DNA of 64,000 nucleotides from Candidatus Halobonum tyrrellensis G22. GTDB taxonomy: Archaea > Halobacteriota > Halobacteria > Halobacteriales > Haloferacaceae. A program made the position numbers and the translations under genes. Shown in pieces: positions 1 through 7,824 of the stretch. Location of the stretch: NCBI RefSeq assembly GCF_000495475.1, contig NZ_ASGZ01000023.1, positions 1 through 64,000 of the forward strand, in the 5' to 3' direction. The notes beneath the pieces are model-generated. The model did no database searches, was not told where the DNA came from, and worked only from the letters and a program-made list of their open reading frames with translations. Each line of letters opens with the position of its first letter. Position 1 is the first letter of the stretch.

Positions 1-423
1 GACGCCCACCCCGAGAGTGCGCCCCGCGCGACCGGGGACCAGCCACGCCACCGCCGCCTCCGACTCCCGGACGGGGGTCGTGCGGACGTACGCCACCGCG
101 AGCGCGAGCAACAGCAGCGTCCGATACGACGCGAGCGCTGGCGGCAGCGCCGCGGCGGGCGCGACCCACGGCGCGCCGAGCCGTACGGTCTCCACCAACG
201 GTCCCGCGACCAACAGCGGGAGCGCCAGCCGCACCTCGCCGAGCGCGGCGACCGGCGAGAGCCGACAGCACGCCAGCGCCACCCCGGCGACGACCGTCAG
301 CACGGCCAGCCCGCGGGGGGTGGCGTGCGCGAACCCCGCGGCCGCGACCCCGGCCTGAAACAGGAGCTTGCCCCGCGGGTCGAGGCGGTGGCCGAGCGAG
401 TCGCCCGGGGCGTAGCCGAGCAC
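1..423 (-). CDS. bioN: Biotin ECF transporter T component BioN (partial, runs off window)
   Basis: Not a complete gene: translation from a GTG at 423 runs off the left edge (141 codons visible). The product is hydrophobic and has the EcfT features: an N-terminal HRLDPRGKL motif about 12 residues in, several membrane segments, and the coupling-helix region with PVRESEAAVAWLVPGRAGR near the cut. EcfT couples the ATPase to the substrate-binding membrane subunit. The start is fixed by an in-frame TGA (the stop of bioM) two codons upstream, leaving 3 nt between genes. It is last in the bioY-bioM-bioN order, so it should share their promoter and biotin response. The family assignment is firm; the biotin substrate is inferred from the adjacent BioY. 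Confidence 0.88.
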   Translation of the reverse strand, partial: MLGYAPGDSLGHRLDPRGKLLFQAGVAAAGFAHATPRGLAVLTVVAGVALACCRLSPVAALGEVRLALPLLVAGPLVETVRLGAPWVAPAAALPPALASYRTLLLLALAVAYVRTTPVRESEAAVAWLVPGRAGRTLGVGV

Positions 424-426
424 GGG

Positions 427-1143
427 TCAACCGGACTCCCCGGCGCCGGGCGCGCGGACCGGGAGCCCGCCGAGCGCCTCGAACGCCGCCGCGGGCGGGG
501 CGTCGACGGCCACCCGGCCGCCGTCGAGGACGACCACCCGGTCGGCGAGCGACCCCAGCCCCCGGAGGTCGTGAGTGACGACGACGACTCCCGTCCCCTC
601 CCGGTTCAGGTCGCGGAGCCGTGCGAGCACCCGGTCGCGGGCGGGGGCGTCGAGCCCCGCGAACGGTTCGTCGAGCACGAGGTGGGTCGGCTCCATCGCC
701 AGCGCGCCCGCGATGGCGACACGGCTCCGCTCGCCGCCCGAGAGTTCGTCGACGCGGGCGTCCTCTCGCCCGCCCATTCCGACCGCCGCGAGCGCCGACT
801 CGACCCGCCGGTCGACGGCCTCGCGGGGGAGACCCAGGTTCTCCGGGCCGAACGCCACGTCCGCGCCGACCGTCGCGGCGACGAACCCGTCGCGCGACTC
901 CTGGAACGTCATCCCCACGGCGGTGCGCGCCGCGACCAGGTCGTCGCCGACGGGCGTCCCGTCGACCAGCACCTCGCCCGCGTCGGGCGTCAGGAGGCCG
1001 TTGAACTGGCGGACCAGCGTCGTCTTCCCCGAGCCGTTCGCGCCCGCTAGCACGACGAACTCGCCGTCCGGGAGCGACAGCGAGACGCCGTCGAGCGCGA
1101 CGGCGTCCCCGTATCGGTGGAGGAGGTCGCGTGTCTCTATCAC
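427..1143 (-). CDS. bioM: Biotin ECF transporter ATPase BioM
   Basis: ABC ATPase of 238 residues that powers an energy-coupling-factor importer at the cytoplasmic membrane. Visible motifs are Walker A GANGSGKTT (34-42), the Q-loop glutamine at 81, the ABC signature LSGGE (134-138), Walker B HLVLDEP (154-160) and the H-loop in VVVTHDL. The length is normal for EcfA/BioM. The Q-loop reads FQESRDGF rather than the FQNPDDQ common in group II EcfA proteins. It begins 7 nt after the bioY stop and ends 3 nt before bioN, so the three genes form one transcript. With a BioY directly upstream, biotin is the likely substrate; CbiO-type cobalt transport is less likely. Confidence 0.93.
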   Translation of the reverse strand: MIETRDLLHRYGDAVALDGVSLSLPDGEFVVLAGANGSGKTTLVRQFNGLLTPDAGEVLVDGTPVGDDLVAARTAVGMTFQESRDGFVAATVGADVAFGPENLGLPREAVDRRVESALAAVGMGGREDARVDELSGGERSRVAIAGALAMEPTHLVLDEPFAGLDAPARDRVLARLRDLNREGTGVVVVTHDLRGLGSLADRVVVLDGGRVAVDAPPAAAFEALGGLPVRAPGAGESG

Positions 1144-1150
1144 GTGACGC

Positions 1151-1741
1151 TCACCGCGCGGCCGCCGCGTCGCTCCGGACGATGGCGACGCAGGCGGCGG
1201 CCTTCAGCGCCTCCGCGGGGACGAACGGGAGCGCGGCGGTCACCAGCGCCGTCCGGACGCCGACGTTCCCGACGAGCACGAACCCGGCCGTCCCGAGCGC
1301 GTAGATGACGACCGTCGCCGCGGCCATCCCGCCGACCAGCCGTCCGAGCCCCGCCGTCGACGGGTCGCGGAGGTCGCCGACGCCGTGGACCGCGAGTCCG
1401 ACGACGCCCGCCGCGGGCGGGTACGACCAGAGGTAGCCGGCGGTCGGGCCGAGCAGCGAGCCGAGTCCCGCGCCGCCGCCCGCGAAGACGGGCGCGCCCA
1501 CCGCGCCCGCGACGAGGTACAGCGACAGCGACGCGAACCCCCACACCGGACCCAGAAACGCGCCCGCGAGGAAGACGCCGAGCACCTGCAGCGTGAAGGG
1601 GACCGACGTGACGGGGAGCGTGAACGAGACGTACGCGAACGCGCCCGTCAGCGCCGCGAACAGCGCGGCGCGCGCGAGGTTGCCGACCGTCTCCTCGCCG
1701 ACGAGCGCCACGTCCTCCGAGCGAGTGTTCGTGCGGGTCAC
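1151..1741 (-). CDS. bioY: Biotin transporter substrate-binding subunit BioY
   Basis: Membrane S component of 196 residues that binds biotin in the cytoplasmic membrane. BioY hallmarks are visible: FTLPVTSVPFTLQVLGVFLA near the N-terminus (about 40-60), the LGPTAGYLWSYPPAA segment (about 95-110) and around six hydrophobic helices. The start is a GTG at 1741; the N-terminal ~20 residues are polar and cytosolic. It is the first gene of bioYMN. An inverted repeat resembling a BirA box lies 7-37 nt upstream and overlaps the expected TATA region, so repression by biotin-loaded BirA is the likely control. No biotin synthesis gene is seen nearby, which fits biotin scavenging. Confidence 0.93.
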   Translation of the reverse strand: MTRTNTRSEDVALVGEETVGNLARAALFAALTGAFAYVSFTLPVTSVPFTLQVLGVFLAGAFLGPVWGFASLSLYLVAGAVGAPVFAGGGAGLGSLLGPTAGYLWSYPPAAGVVGLAVHGVGDLRDPSTAGLGRLVGGMAAATVVIYALGTAGFVLVGNVGVRTALVTAALPFVPAEALKAAACVAIVRSDAAAAR

Positions 1742-1747
1742 ACGCCC

Positions 1748-1778
1748 TCGTCAACCGAGTCCGAGAAGAGGTTTACGA
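1748..1778. promoter_or_regulatory. BirA-like operator upstream of bioY
   Basis: Inverted repeat TCGTCAACC (1748-1756), 13-nt spacer, GGTTTACGA (1770-1778). Eight of nine arm positions pair. The arms resemble the published BirA box arms (TTGTAAACC and GGTTTACAA, usually 14-16 nt apart). The site overlaps the place where the TATA box of a near-leaderless bioY transcript should lie, so a bound repressor would block initiation. The identification is by pattern and context only. Confidence 0.6.
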
Positions 1779-1872
1779 AGTCGGACCGGCGTCCGCGGTG
1801 TGAGCGTGCGGGCCGAGTTGGAGGGCCGGAGTCCGGCGGGTCCGAGTCGGAGCGGCCGTCGACCGGGGCGGC

Positions 1873-3570
1873 TCAGCGGTCGACCTCGCCCATGATCGTA
1901 TCGAGGCTGCCGAGCGAGGCGATCAGGTCGGGCACGTACTCGCCCTCCGAGAGTTCGGGGAGCGTCTGGAGGTTCGAGAAGGAGGGGCCGCGGATCTTGA
2001 ACCGCGCGGGCTCGTCGGTGCCGTCCGCGCGGATGTAGATCCCGAGTTCACCTTTCGCGCCCTCGACTGCTCGGTACACTTCGGTGTCGTCGTCGGGCTT
2101 GAGCGTTCGGGGGACGTTCGACTGGATCGTGCGGTCGTCCTCCGGCCACTCCTCTAGGAGGTCGACACACTGGCCGACGATCTTCGCCGACTCCTCGACC
2201 TCGCGCATCCGGACCAGTAGACGAGCGTAGTTGTCACAGCCGTCCTCGGTGACGACGTCCCAGTCGAGTTCGTCGTAGTAGCCGTACGGGTCGTCCCGGC
2301 GGAGGTCGTAGTCGACCCCCGACCCGCGCGCGACCGGCCCGGTCGCGCCGTACTCCTTCGCCACTTCCGGCGGCAGGACGCCCGTATCGACCGTCCGCAT
2401 CTGGATGACCTCGTTGGCGGTCAGCAGGTCGTGGTACTCTTCGAGCGCCTGAGGCAGGTCTTCGAGGAAGTCGCGCGTCTTCTCGAAGAACTCCTCGCGG
2501 GGTTCCGGGAGGTCCCAGACGACCCCGCCGAGTCGGAAGTAGTTGAACATCAGTCGCTGGCCCGTGAGGTCTTCGAGGATGTTCTGGACCTTCTCGCGGT
2601 CGCGGATGGCGTACATGAACGTCGCGGTGAAGTCGCCGATCACGTCGAGCGCGTACGCGCCGACCGCGAGCATGTGCGAGAGGATCCGCGACAGTTCCGC
2701 GCCCATCGTGCGGACCACCTGCGCGTACTCGGGCACGTCGATATCCGCGAGGTCCTCCGCGACGCGCGCGTACGCCCACTCGTTCAGCAGGCCGGCGCCG
2801 CCCCAGTCCCAGCGGTCGGGGTACGGCATGATCTGGTGGCGGTAGGTGCCGCTCTGCGCCATCTGCTCTTCACACCGGTGGATGTACCCCAAGTCCGGGT
2901 CGGCGTCGACCACCTGCTCGCCGTCGAGCGTCACCTCGACGTGGAGGACGCCGTGGGTCGCCGGGTGGTGCGGCCCGATGTTGAGCAGCATCGTGTCCCG
3001 CCCGGCGTCGCCGGCCGCACCGCCCTCGACCCGCCCGTCCTCGTCGAGGGGGTTGGCGTTCTCGACGAACGGGACGATCTGGGGTCGGTTCTGGTCGTAG
3101 TCGCGCGACAGCGGGTGTCCCTGCCAGGTGTCGGGGAGGAGGATCCGTCGGAGGTCGGGGTGGTCGTCGTACTCGATGCCGACCAGGTCGTACGCCTCCC
3201 GTTCGTGCCAGTCGGCCGTGCGGAACACCGGTTCGGCGGATTCGGAGACGGGGTTCTCGCGGTCGGTGGGGACGACGACGCTCACCTCCTGGGTGGGGTC
3301 GTCGTACTTCTTGAGGTGGTAGATCGACTCGTACCGGTCTTCGTACTCCTGGGCGGTCACACACGAGAGGTGGTCGTACCCCGCCTCGCTCTTCAGCGTC
3401 GAGAGCGTCTCTTGGACCGCGTCCGGCCGGATCACGTACCCCGGCGCGTTGAGATGCTCCTCCCGACCGATCACGCTATCGCCGAGCAACTCGCCGATCT
3501 CGTCCGCCGAGCGCTCCGCGTCCGCGGTTCGCGCCTCCCGGGTCGGCTCCTCGGGGCGTTCGAGGCTCAC
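1873..3570 (-). CDS. nuoCD: NADH dehydrogenase-like complex subunit NuoCD (fused C and D)
   Basis: Fused 565-residue protein: NuoC-like domain (about 1-175, with the WHEREAYDLVGIEYDDHPDL signature) joined to the 49-kDa NuoD-like domain (about 190-565). It forms part of the quinone-reducing arm of a complex-I-like enzyme. The GPHHPATHG motif (199-207) supplies the conserved quinone-pocket histidine (H206, equal to His38 of Thermus Nqo4). The position of Thermus Tyr87 is Trp256 here (PDRWDW). As in other complex I proteins, the Ni-Fe cysteines of hydrogenases are absent. Start is GTG at 3570. Unusually, no other nuo gene is adjacent: bioY lies downstream and a Bat-type regulator is divergent upstream. 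Confidence 0.93.
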   Translation of the reverse strand: MSLERPEEPTREARTADAERSADEIGELLGDSVIGREEHLNAPGYVIRPDAVQETLSTLKSEAGYDHLSCVTAQEYEDRYESIYHLKKYDDPTQEVSVVVPTDRENPVSESAEPVFRTADWHEREAYDLVGIEYDDHPDLRRILLPDTWQGHPLSRDYDQNRPQIVPFVENANPLDEDGRVEGGAAGDAGRDTMLLNIGPHHPATHGVLHVEVTLDGEQVVDADPDLGYIHRCEEQMAQSGTYRHQIMPYPDRWDWGGAGLLNEWAYARVAEDLADIDVPEYAQVVRTMGAELSRILSHMLAVGAYALDVIGDFTATFMYAIRDREKVQNILEDLTGQRLMFNYFRLGGVVWDLPEPREEFFEKTRDFLEDLPQALEEYHDLLTANEVIQMRTVDTGVLPPEVAKEYGATGPVARGSGVDYDLRRDDPYGYYDELDWDVVTEDGCDNYARLLVRMREVEESAKIVGQCVDLLEEWPEDDRTIQSNVPRTLKPDDDTEVYRAVEGAKGELGIYIRADGTDEPARFKIRGPSFSNLQTLPELSEGEYVPDLIASLGSLDTIMGEVDR

Positions 3571-3659
3571 ACCGGACGACTCGGCGCGGCCGACCAGTCG
3601 GTTCTGCCGCGTGGATGCGGTCCTTTATGTGAGGGGCGTCGTCACCCCCCGGACGAGCC

Positions 3660-4325
3660 ATGAAGTACCTCCGGTTGACCCTCCGTTTCTCCGGCGACGC
3701 CCTCCACCCGGTCCACGAGTTCATCGACCGCCACGACGGGGTCGAGCGCGACCTGTTGCTCCACGGCAACACCGCGACCGACGGCTGGGACACGTTCCTG
3801 TTCTACGTCGACGGCGAGCGGGAGCCGTACGAGGCGGCGCTCGAATCCGCCGAGCAGGTGGTCGACTACGACCTCACGTCGTTGGGCGACGGCTCCTTCT
3901 ACGCCTACCTCAAACAGGAGGAGAGTTCGATCGACGACCAGTTGTTCGGGCTGTTCTCGCGGACCGGCATCATCCTGGTCCCGCCGGTGGAGTTCGTCGA
4001 GGGCGGCCGCGCCACCCTCACGGCGCTCGGCGACCCCGAGGTGCTCCAGTCGACGCTCGACGACCTCCCGCCGGAGGTGAGCGCGTCCGTCGAGCGGATC
4101 GGCGAGTACGACGGCCGGCAGGCGGCGTTCGACCCCGGCTTGACCGACCGCCAGCGGGAGGCGGCCGCGGCCGCCGTCGACCGCGGCTACTACGCGGTCC
4201 CCCGCGAGTGTGGCATCGAAGACGTGGCCGCCGCCCTCGACTGCTCGACCGGCACCGCAGCCGAACACCTCCGGAAGGCCGAGCGGAACGTGATGTGCGC
4301 GCTCGTCGAACTCCGGTCGTTCTGA
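3660..4325 (+). CDS. Bat-type helix-turn-helix transcriptional regulator
   Basis: Protein of 221 residues with the architecture of haloarchaeal Bat-like regulators: a variable N-terminal sensor-like domain (1-155) and a C-terminal HTH_10 domain (about 160-221) beginning LTDRQREAAAAAVDRGYY and continuing CGIEDVAAALDCSTGTAAEHL. The C-terminal domain binds DNA; the ligand of the N-terminal part is unknown. A TATA-like TTTATG at 3624-3629 sits about 33 nt upstream of the ATG, suggesting a very short leader. It is divergent from nuoCD with an 89-bp gap, so regulation of nuoCD is possible but unproven. Confidence 0.85.
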   Translation: MKYLRLTLRFSGDALHPVHEFIDRHDGVERDLLLHGNTATDGWDTFLFYVDGEREPYEAALESAEQVVDYDLTSLGDGSFYAYLKQEESSIDDQLFGLFSRTGIILVPPVEFVEGGRATLTALGDPEVLQSTLDDLPPEVSASVERIGEYDGRQAAFDPGLTDRQREAAAAAVDRGYYAVPRECGIEDVAAALDCSTGTAAEHLRKAERNVMCALVELRSF

Positions 4326-4438
4326 ACGCCGAGCGCGCCCCTCTCGGGGGCCCGCCGCACCGCGTCCGGGTCGAGCGTCGGTCACGCTCGCCCCGGCGAA
4401 CCCCAACGTACAACTGGGGGGGTCCGTCACCGTCGCGC

Positions 4439-5101
4439 ATGGAGTTCGCCATCGAGAACGGTCCGAGCAACGCCGTGGTGACCGCCACCCTCGACGCCGA
4501 CGAGTCGGTCGTGGCCGACCCCGGAGCGATGATAACCCGGAGCGAGTCGGTCGACAGCGACACCCGGGGCACCGCCGAGGGCGCCACCGGGATGATCAAG
4601 AGCGCGCTCAGCGACGAACTCGACGTGACGGAGACGGTGTTCACCGCGACGGAGGCGGGCGGGACGGTGACGCTCGGCCCGGACCTCCCGGGCGACATCG
4701 GTCGGATCGACCTCGCGGAGACGGGGCGCGTGAAGGTCCAGTCGGGCGGGGTGGTCGCGTGGACGCCCGACGTCGAGAAGTCCTCCGTGGCGAACGAGGC
4801 GGGCAACTTCTTCTCGTCGGGCGAACTGACGGTGCTCTCGCTCGACGGGTCGGGGACCGCGTTCCTCTCGGCGTTCGGCGCGCTCCGGAGCCGCGAGGTG
4901 TCGTCCGACGACCCGGTCGTGGTCGACGAGGACCACCTGCTCGCGTGGACCGACGGACTCGACGTCTCGCGGACGAAAGACTCCAGCGTCAAGTCGACGC
5001 TGCTCGGCGGCGAGGGGTTCGTAACCCGCTTCGCCGGCGACGGCCGCGTCTGGATCCAGACGCGCGACCCGCTCGTGATCCGCGGCACCGGCTCGCAGTA
5101 G
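4439..5101 (+). CDS. AIM24 family protein (TIGR00266-like)
   Basis: Protein of 220 residues of the AIM24 / TIGR00266 family, predicted to be an all-beta soluble protein. Visible family features are the N-terminal EFAIENGPSNAVVTATLD, the glycine-rich middle with LPGDIGRIDL, and the C-terminal stretch FVTRFAGDGRVWIQTRDP. The biochemical role of archaeal members is unknown; the eukaryotic relative AIM24 affects mitochondrial inner-membrane organisation. The ATG at 4439 was chosen because the family begins with this MEFAIENGP-like sequence and the longer frame upstream shows no family similarity. It follows the Bat-type regulator by about 110 nt on the same strand and could be co-transcribed. Confidence 0.85.
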   Translation: MEFAIENGPSNAVVTATLDADESVVADPGAMITRSESVDSDTRGTAEGATGMIKSALSDELDVTETVFTATEAGGTVTLGPDLPGDIGRIDLAETGRVKVQSGGVVAWTPDVEKSSVANEAGNFFSSGELTVLSLDGSGTAFLSAFGALRSREVSSDDPVVVDEDHLLAWTDGLDVSRTKDSSVKSTLLGGEGFVTRFAGDGRVWIQTRDPLVIRGTGSQ

Positions 5102-5146
5102 GCCGGCGGGCGGAGCGTTCTTGCGCCCCGCGAGCGCGCAGCGCGG

Positions 5147-5935
5147 TCAGTACGTCCCGGCCAGTTCCTCGAACCGGTCGAGGTCGTGGCCGTACAGCAC
5201 GTCGGCGTCGTGTACGCGTTCGAGCTCCCGGACGGTTTCGAGGCTGTCGCGCCACGCGCGCTCGCTCCACAGCAGCCCCGGCCCGAGGGGGACGCCCTCG
5301 CGGTAGTTGGCGTCGACGTAACACTCGTCGCCGGCTATCACGAGCGTCCCCGCGGGCGTCTCGACGCGCGCGCCGAGCACCCCGGGGGTGTGCCCCGGCA
5401 GGTGGACGAGTTCGAACCCGTCGGCGAGCGTGCGGCGGTCGCGGTGGACCACCTCCCAGGTGAGGTCGCGGTCGAAGTCGTCGGCGAGATACGCGATCGA
5501 CCCCTCCGTGGTCTTCGCGGAGTAGTAGGCGAACTTCAACTCCTCCTCGTGGACGTACACGGGGACGTCCGTCCCCTCGAACGCCGCCAGCCCGCCCGCG
5601 TGGTCGAGGTGGAGGTGACTCGCCACCACCGCGTCGACGTCGGACAGGTCGTAGCCCGCGTCTGCCAGGTCGCCCTCCAGCGGGTGCTCGTCGGCGTCGT
5701 ACGCCTCGAAGGCGTCGTACAGCGGGTCGGGCCACGACTCGGCGGCGTCGGCACGGCCGCCCGTGTCCCACAGGTACGTCGCGTCGTCGGTCTCTATCAC
5801 CGCGTTCCAGACGACGAAGTCGATCCGCTCGTGGTCGGGGTTCGGGTCGTCGGCGGTGGCCATCGTGTAGCCGTCGATGACGGAGGCGACGTCGGCGCGG
5901 ACGCGGCCGCGGTCGACGAGCGTGACCTCGGGCAT
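5147..5935 (-). CDS. Metallo-beta-lactamase fold hydrolase (N-acyl homoserine lactonase-like)
   Basis: Cytoplasmic metallohydrolase of 262 residues. The zinc ligands are visible in VVASHLHLDHAGGLAAFEG (HxHxDH motif, roughly residue 105) and LVHLPGHTPGVLGARVETP, followed by VIAGDECYVD with the bridging aspartate. Gene order of motifs and size fit the AHL lactonase / glyoxalase-II-like group of MBL proteins. The substrate cannot be read from sequence, and lactonase activity in archaea is not assumed. The start ATG at 5935 gives MPEVTLVDRGRVRADV, a normal family N-terminus; a second ATG nine codons upstream is the alternative. It is convergent with the AIM24 gene. Confidence 0.82.
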   Translation of the reverse strand: MPEVTLVDRGRVRADVASVIDGYTMATADDPNPDHERIDFVVWNAVIETDDATYLWDTGGRADAAESWPDPLYDAFEAYDADEHPLEGDLADAGYDLSDVDAVVASHLHLDHAGGLAAFEGTDVPVYVHEEELKFAYYSAKTTEGSIAYLADDFDRDLTWEVVHRDRRTLADGFELVHLPGHTPGVLGARVETPAGTLVIAGDECYVDANYREGVPLGPGLLWSERAWRDSLETVRELERVHDADVLYGHDLDRFEELAGTY

Positions 5936-6032
5936 ACCCGACGCTACGCGGGCGGGGAGCATAAGCGGTCGGCGGCGCCGGCCGGCGGGCGGTGTCGGGC
6001 TCCGCCGAGGGGCGTCAGGTCCCGGGTCGGTC

Positions 6033-7046
6033 TCAGTCGACGCGCACGACGACCTTCCCCTGGTGTTCACCCGCTTCGACGTACCGGTACGCCTCGCGCG
6101 CCTCGTCGAACCCGAACGTTCGGTCGACCACGGGTTCGAGTTCCTCGACGGCCATCGCGCGGAGCATCCGGTCGAACATCGCGCGGCTGCCGACGCCCAG
6201 CACGCCCTCGACGGTCAGCGCCTTCCCGAGCGCGGGTGCGGGGTCGACTTCGCCGCCCTGCCCGGCGAGTACGCCGATGAGGTGGACGTGCCCGCCGACG
6301 GTCGCGGCCGCGAGCGACTGTTCGAGCGTCCCCGCGCCGCCCACCTCGATCACGTGGTCCGCGCCGCCGAGTTCCCGAACGGCCTCCCCCCACTCGGGCG
6401 TCTCCTCGTAGTCGAGCGTCGCCGCCGCGCCCAACTCCTCGGCGCGCTCGCGCTTCTCCGCGCTCGACGACGTGACGATGACCTCGGCGCCGAACGTTCG
6501 CGCGAACTGGAGCGCGAACGTCGACACCCCGCCCGTCCCGAGCGCGAGCACCGTCTCGCCCGCCCGCAGGTCGCCGTCCTCGACCAGCGCGCGCCACGCG
6601 GTCAGCCCCGCACACGACAGCGACGCGCCCCCCTCGTACGAGAGGTACTCGGGGAGCAGCGGCAGGCTCTCGGCGGGGAAGACGGCGTACTCCGCGAGTG
6701 CGCCGTCGACGTTACCGCCGGTCGTCCGCGCCGTCTTCTCGCGGGTCAGCCGGCCGTCGACCCAGTCGGGCGCGAACGGCGTCGCCACCCGGTCGCCCTC
6801 CGAGAGCCGGTCGACCCCCTCGCCCACCCCGACTACGTCGCCCGCGCCGTCCGACAGCGGGACGACCGGGAGCCGTGCCCCCGGATACGCCAACTCGGAG
6901 TTGGCGATGGCTAGGTCGCGGTAGTTCAGCGAGCACGCGCGCACCCGGACCAGCGCCTCCCCGGGTCCGGGTTCGGGCCGCTCGCGCTCGGTTCGAACCA
7001 CGCCTTCGTACTCCGGTGTCGCCTCGCGCACCTCGTAGGCGTCCAT
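6033..7046 (-). CDS. MDR-family NAD(P)-dependent alcohol dehydrogenase / quinone oxidoreductase
   Basis: Medium-chain dehydrogenase/reductase of 337 residues: a GroES-like N-terminal domain (about 10-140, with SLNYRDLAIANSEL) followed by a Rossmann domain (about 150-300) with nucleotide-binding VLALGTGGVSTFALQFAR and a basic residue pair after VTSSS that may favour NADP. The classical catalytic zinc signature GHExxG is replaced by PLSDGAGDVVGVG, which places it in the zinc-independent quinone-oxidoreductase branch. Substrate unknown. It is transcribed in the same direction as the MBL hydrolase downstream (about 100 nt), so a shared transcript is possible. Confidence 0.87.
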   Translation of the reverse strand: MDAYEVREATPEYEGVVRTERERPEPGPGEALVRVRACSLNYRDLAIANSELAYPGARLPVVPLSDGAGDVVGVGEGVDRLSEGDRVATPFAPDWVDGRLTREKTARTTGGNVDGALAEYAVFPAESLPLLPEYLSYEGGASLSCAGLTAWRALVEDGDLRAGETVLALGTGGVSTFALQFARTFGAEVIVTSSSAEKRERAEELGAAATLDYEETPEWGEAVRELGGADHVIEVGGAGTLEQSLAAATVGGHVHLIGVLAGQGGEVDPAPALGKALTVEGVLGVGSRAMFDRMLRAMAVEELEPVVDRTFGFDEAREAYRYVEAGEHQGKVVVRVD

Positions 7047-7139
7047 CGACGGAGCCAGGGGCGGGACGGCCTTCGGTCCTCCGCTCGGCGGGCGCCTTGC
7101 CCGGTTCGGCGGCCGGGGACGGACCCGACGGCGATGGGC

Positions 7140-7439
7140 CTACCAGTCGTCGAACTCCTCGTCGGTCGTCTCGTCGAACCACTCGGCCGTGTGGCGCTCC
7201 CACTCGGCCGACTCCACCTCGAACGCGTCGTCGAGTCGCCACTCGCCGGCCGCGTCGTCGTACACCAGCGAGTAGAGCGTCTCCGGCGTCTGGACGTAGA
7301 AGTGGACGACGCCGTCGGCCGTCTCCTCGCGGACGAGCGAGATGCGGCCGGTCGTCGGGTCCTCGATGGCCTCGACTTCGGCGTCCAAGAGGGGTCGGTC
7401 CGGGAGGGAGTCGACGATGCTGCTCACGGCCGGGAACAC
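7140..7439 (-). CDS. Conserved hypothetical protein (99 residues)
   Basis: I do not recognise the family. The 99-residue product is acidic and soluble. It carries a beta-rich core (VHFYVQTPETLYSLVYDD followed by GEWRLDDAFEVESAEWERH) and ends in an aspartate- and tryptophan-rich tail EEFDDW. The longest start is GTG at 7439; a second GTG at 7427 (VSSIVDSLPDRP) is an equally plausible start. Codon use matches its neighbours. It ends just downstream of the MDR gene start on the same strand. It borders the integrated island but lies outside the duplicated tRNA segment, so it probably belongs to the chromosomal backbone. Confidence 0.7.
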   Translation of the reverse strand: MFPAVSSIVDSLPDRPLLDAEVEAIEDPTTGRISLVREETADGVVHFYVQTPETLYSLVYDDAAGEWRLDDAFEVESAEWERHTAEWFDETTDEEFDDW

Positions 7440-7485
7440 GCTACCGCGGTCCTAAAGGAGTGGCGAAGGGCCGAGAAAACGGGAG

Positions 7486-7529
7486 TGCTCCGACAGGGAT
7501 TCGAACCCTGGTCATTGCCGTGAGAGGGC
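7486..7529 (-). repeat. att copy: displaced 3' fragment of tRNA-Glu
   Basis: Forty-four nucleotides identical to 8751-8794: discriminator base, acceptor 3' strand, T-arm, variable region and anticodon stem-loop. After 7529 the identity stops, so there is no D-arm and no 5' acceptor strand; this is not a functional tRNA. Similarity continues weakly into the outer flank (both copies are preceded by GAAAA...CGGGAG), implying that some 3' trailer was also carried by the element. Confidence 0.85.
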
Positions 7530-7824
7530 TATCAATTACTTCGACCAAATATGGTCAAAGCACGAAAGACGAATAACGGGGAATAAGTCGGAATAGGTAT
7601 CTCATTATTTCTATTCGACAATGAACGAAGGGATCCAGATAGAGCATATACTATTGAAGTCACTCTCTGGAGCGATCTACTACATCATCGGAAACATTGA
7701 GTAATAACTCTGCTTTGGAGCCGAGTCGCCAAATGGACGACCTCTCTGAGTTGCAAGTTACCCATGACAACTCTCCCATCTCCCTTAACCCCCGTCGAAT
7801 GGTGTATCATTCTCTTTTCGAACA
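7530..7824. other. AT-rich non-coding part of the island
   Basis: About 295 bp with no convincing gene. It holds a small inverted repeat GACCA-AATA-TGGTC (7544-7557) just inside the att copy, possibly a recombinase arm site or a terminator. It also holds a 27-codon reading frame (7621-7704) that I do not regard as supported. No integrase motif (R..HxxR..Y) is visible on either strand. Confidence 0.5.

Noticed and set aside
325-1147. Long plus-strand frames opposite bioM (241 and 190 codons)
   Set aside because: Antisense shadows caused by high GC; arginine- and proline-rich with no family features, while bioM on the other strand has all ABC motifs.
7486-7529. A second tRNA-Glu gene at 7.5 kb
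   Set aside because: Only the 3' 44 nt match; the D-arm and 5' acceptor strand are missing, so it is an attachment-site fragment.
7621-7704. 27-codon frame inside the island (MNEGIQIEHILLKSLSGAIY...)
   Set aside because: Short, no promoter at the right distance, AT-rich sequence makes chance frames common.
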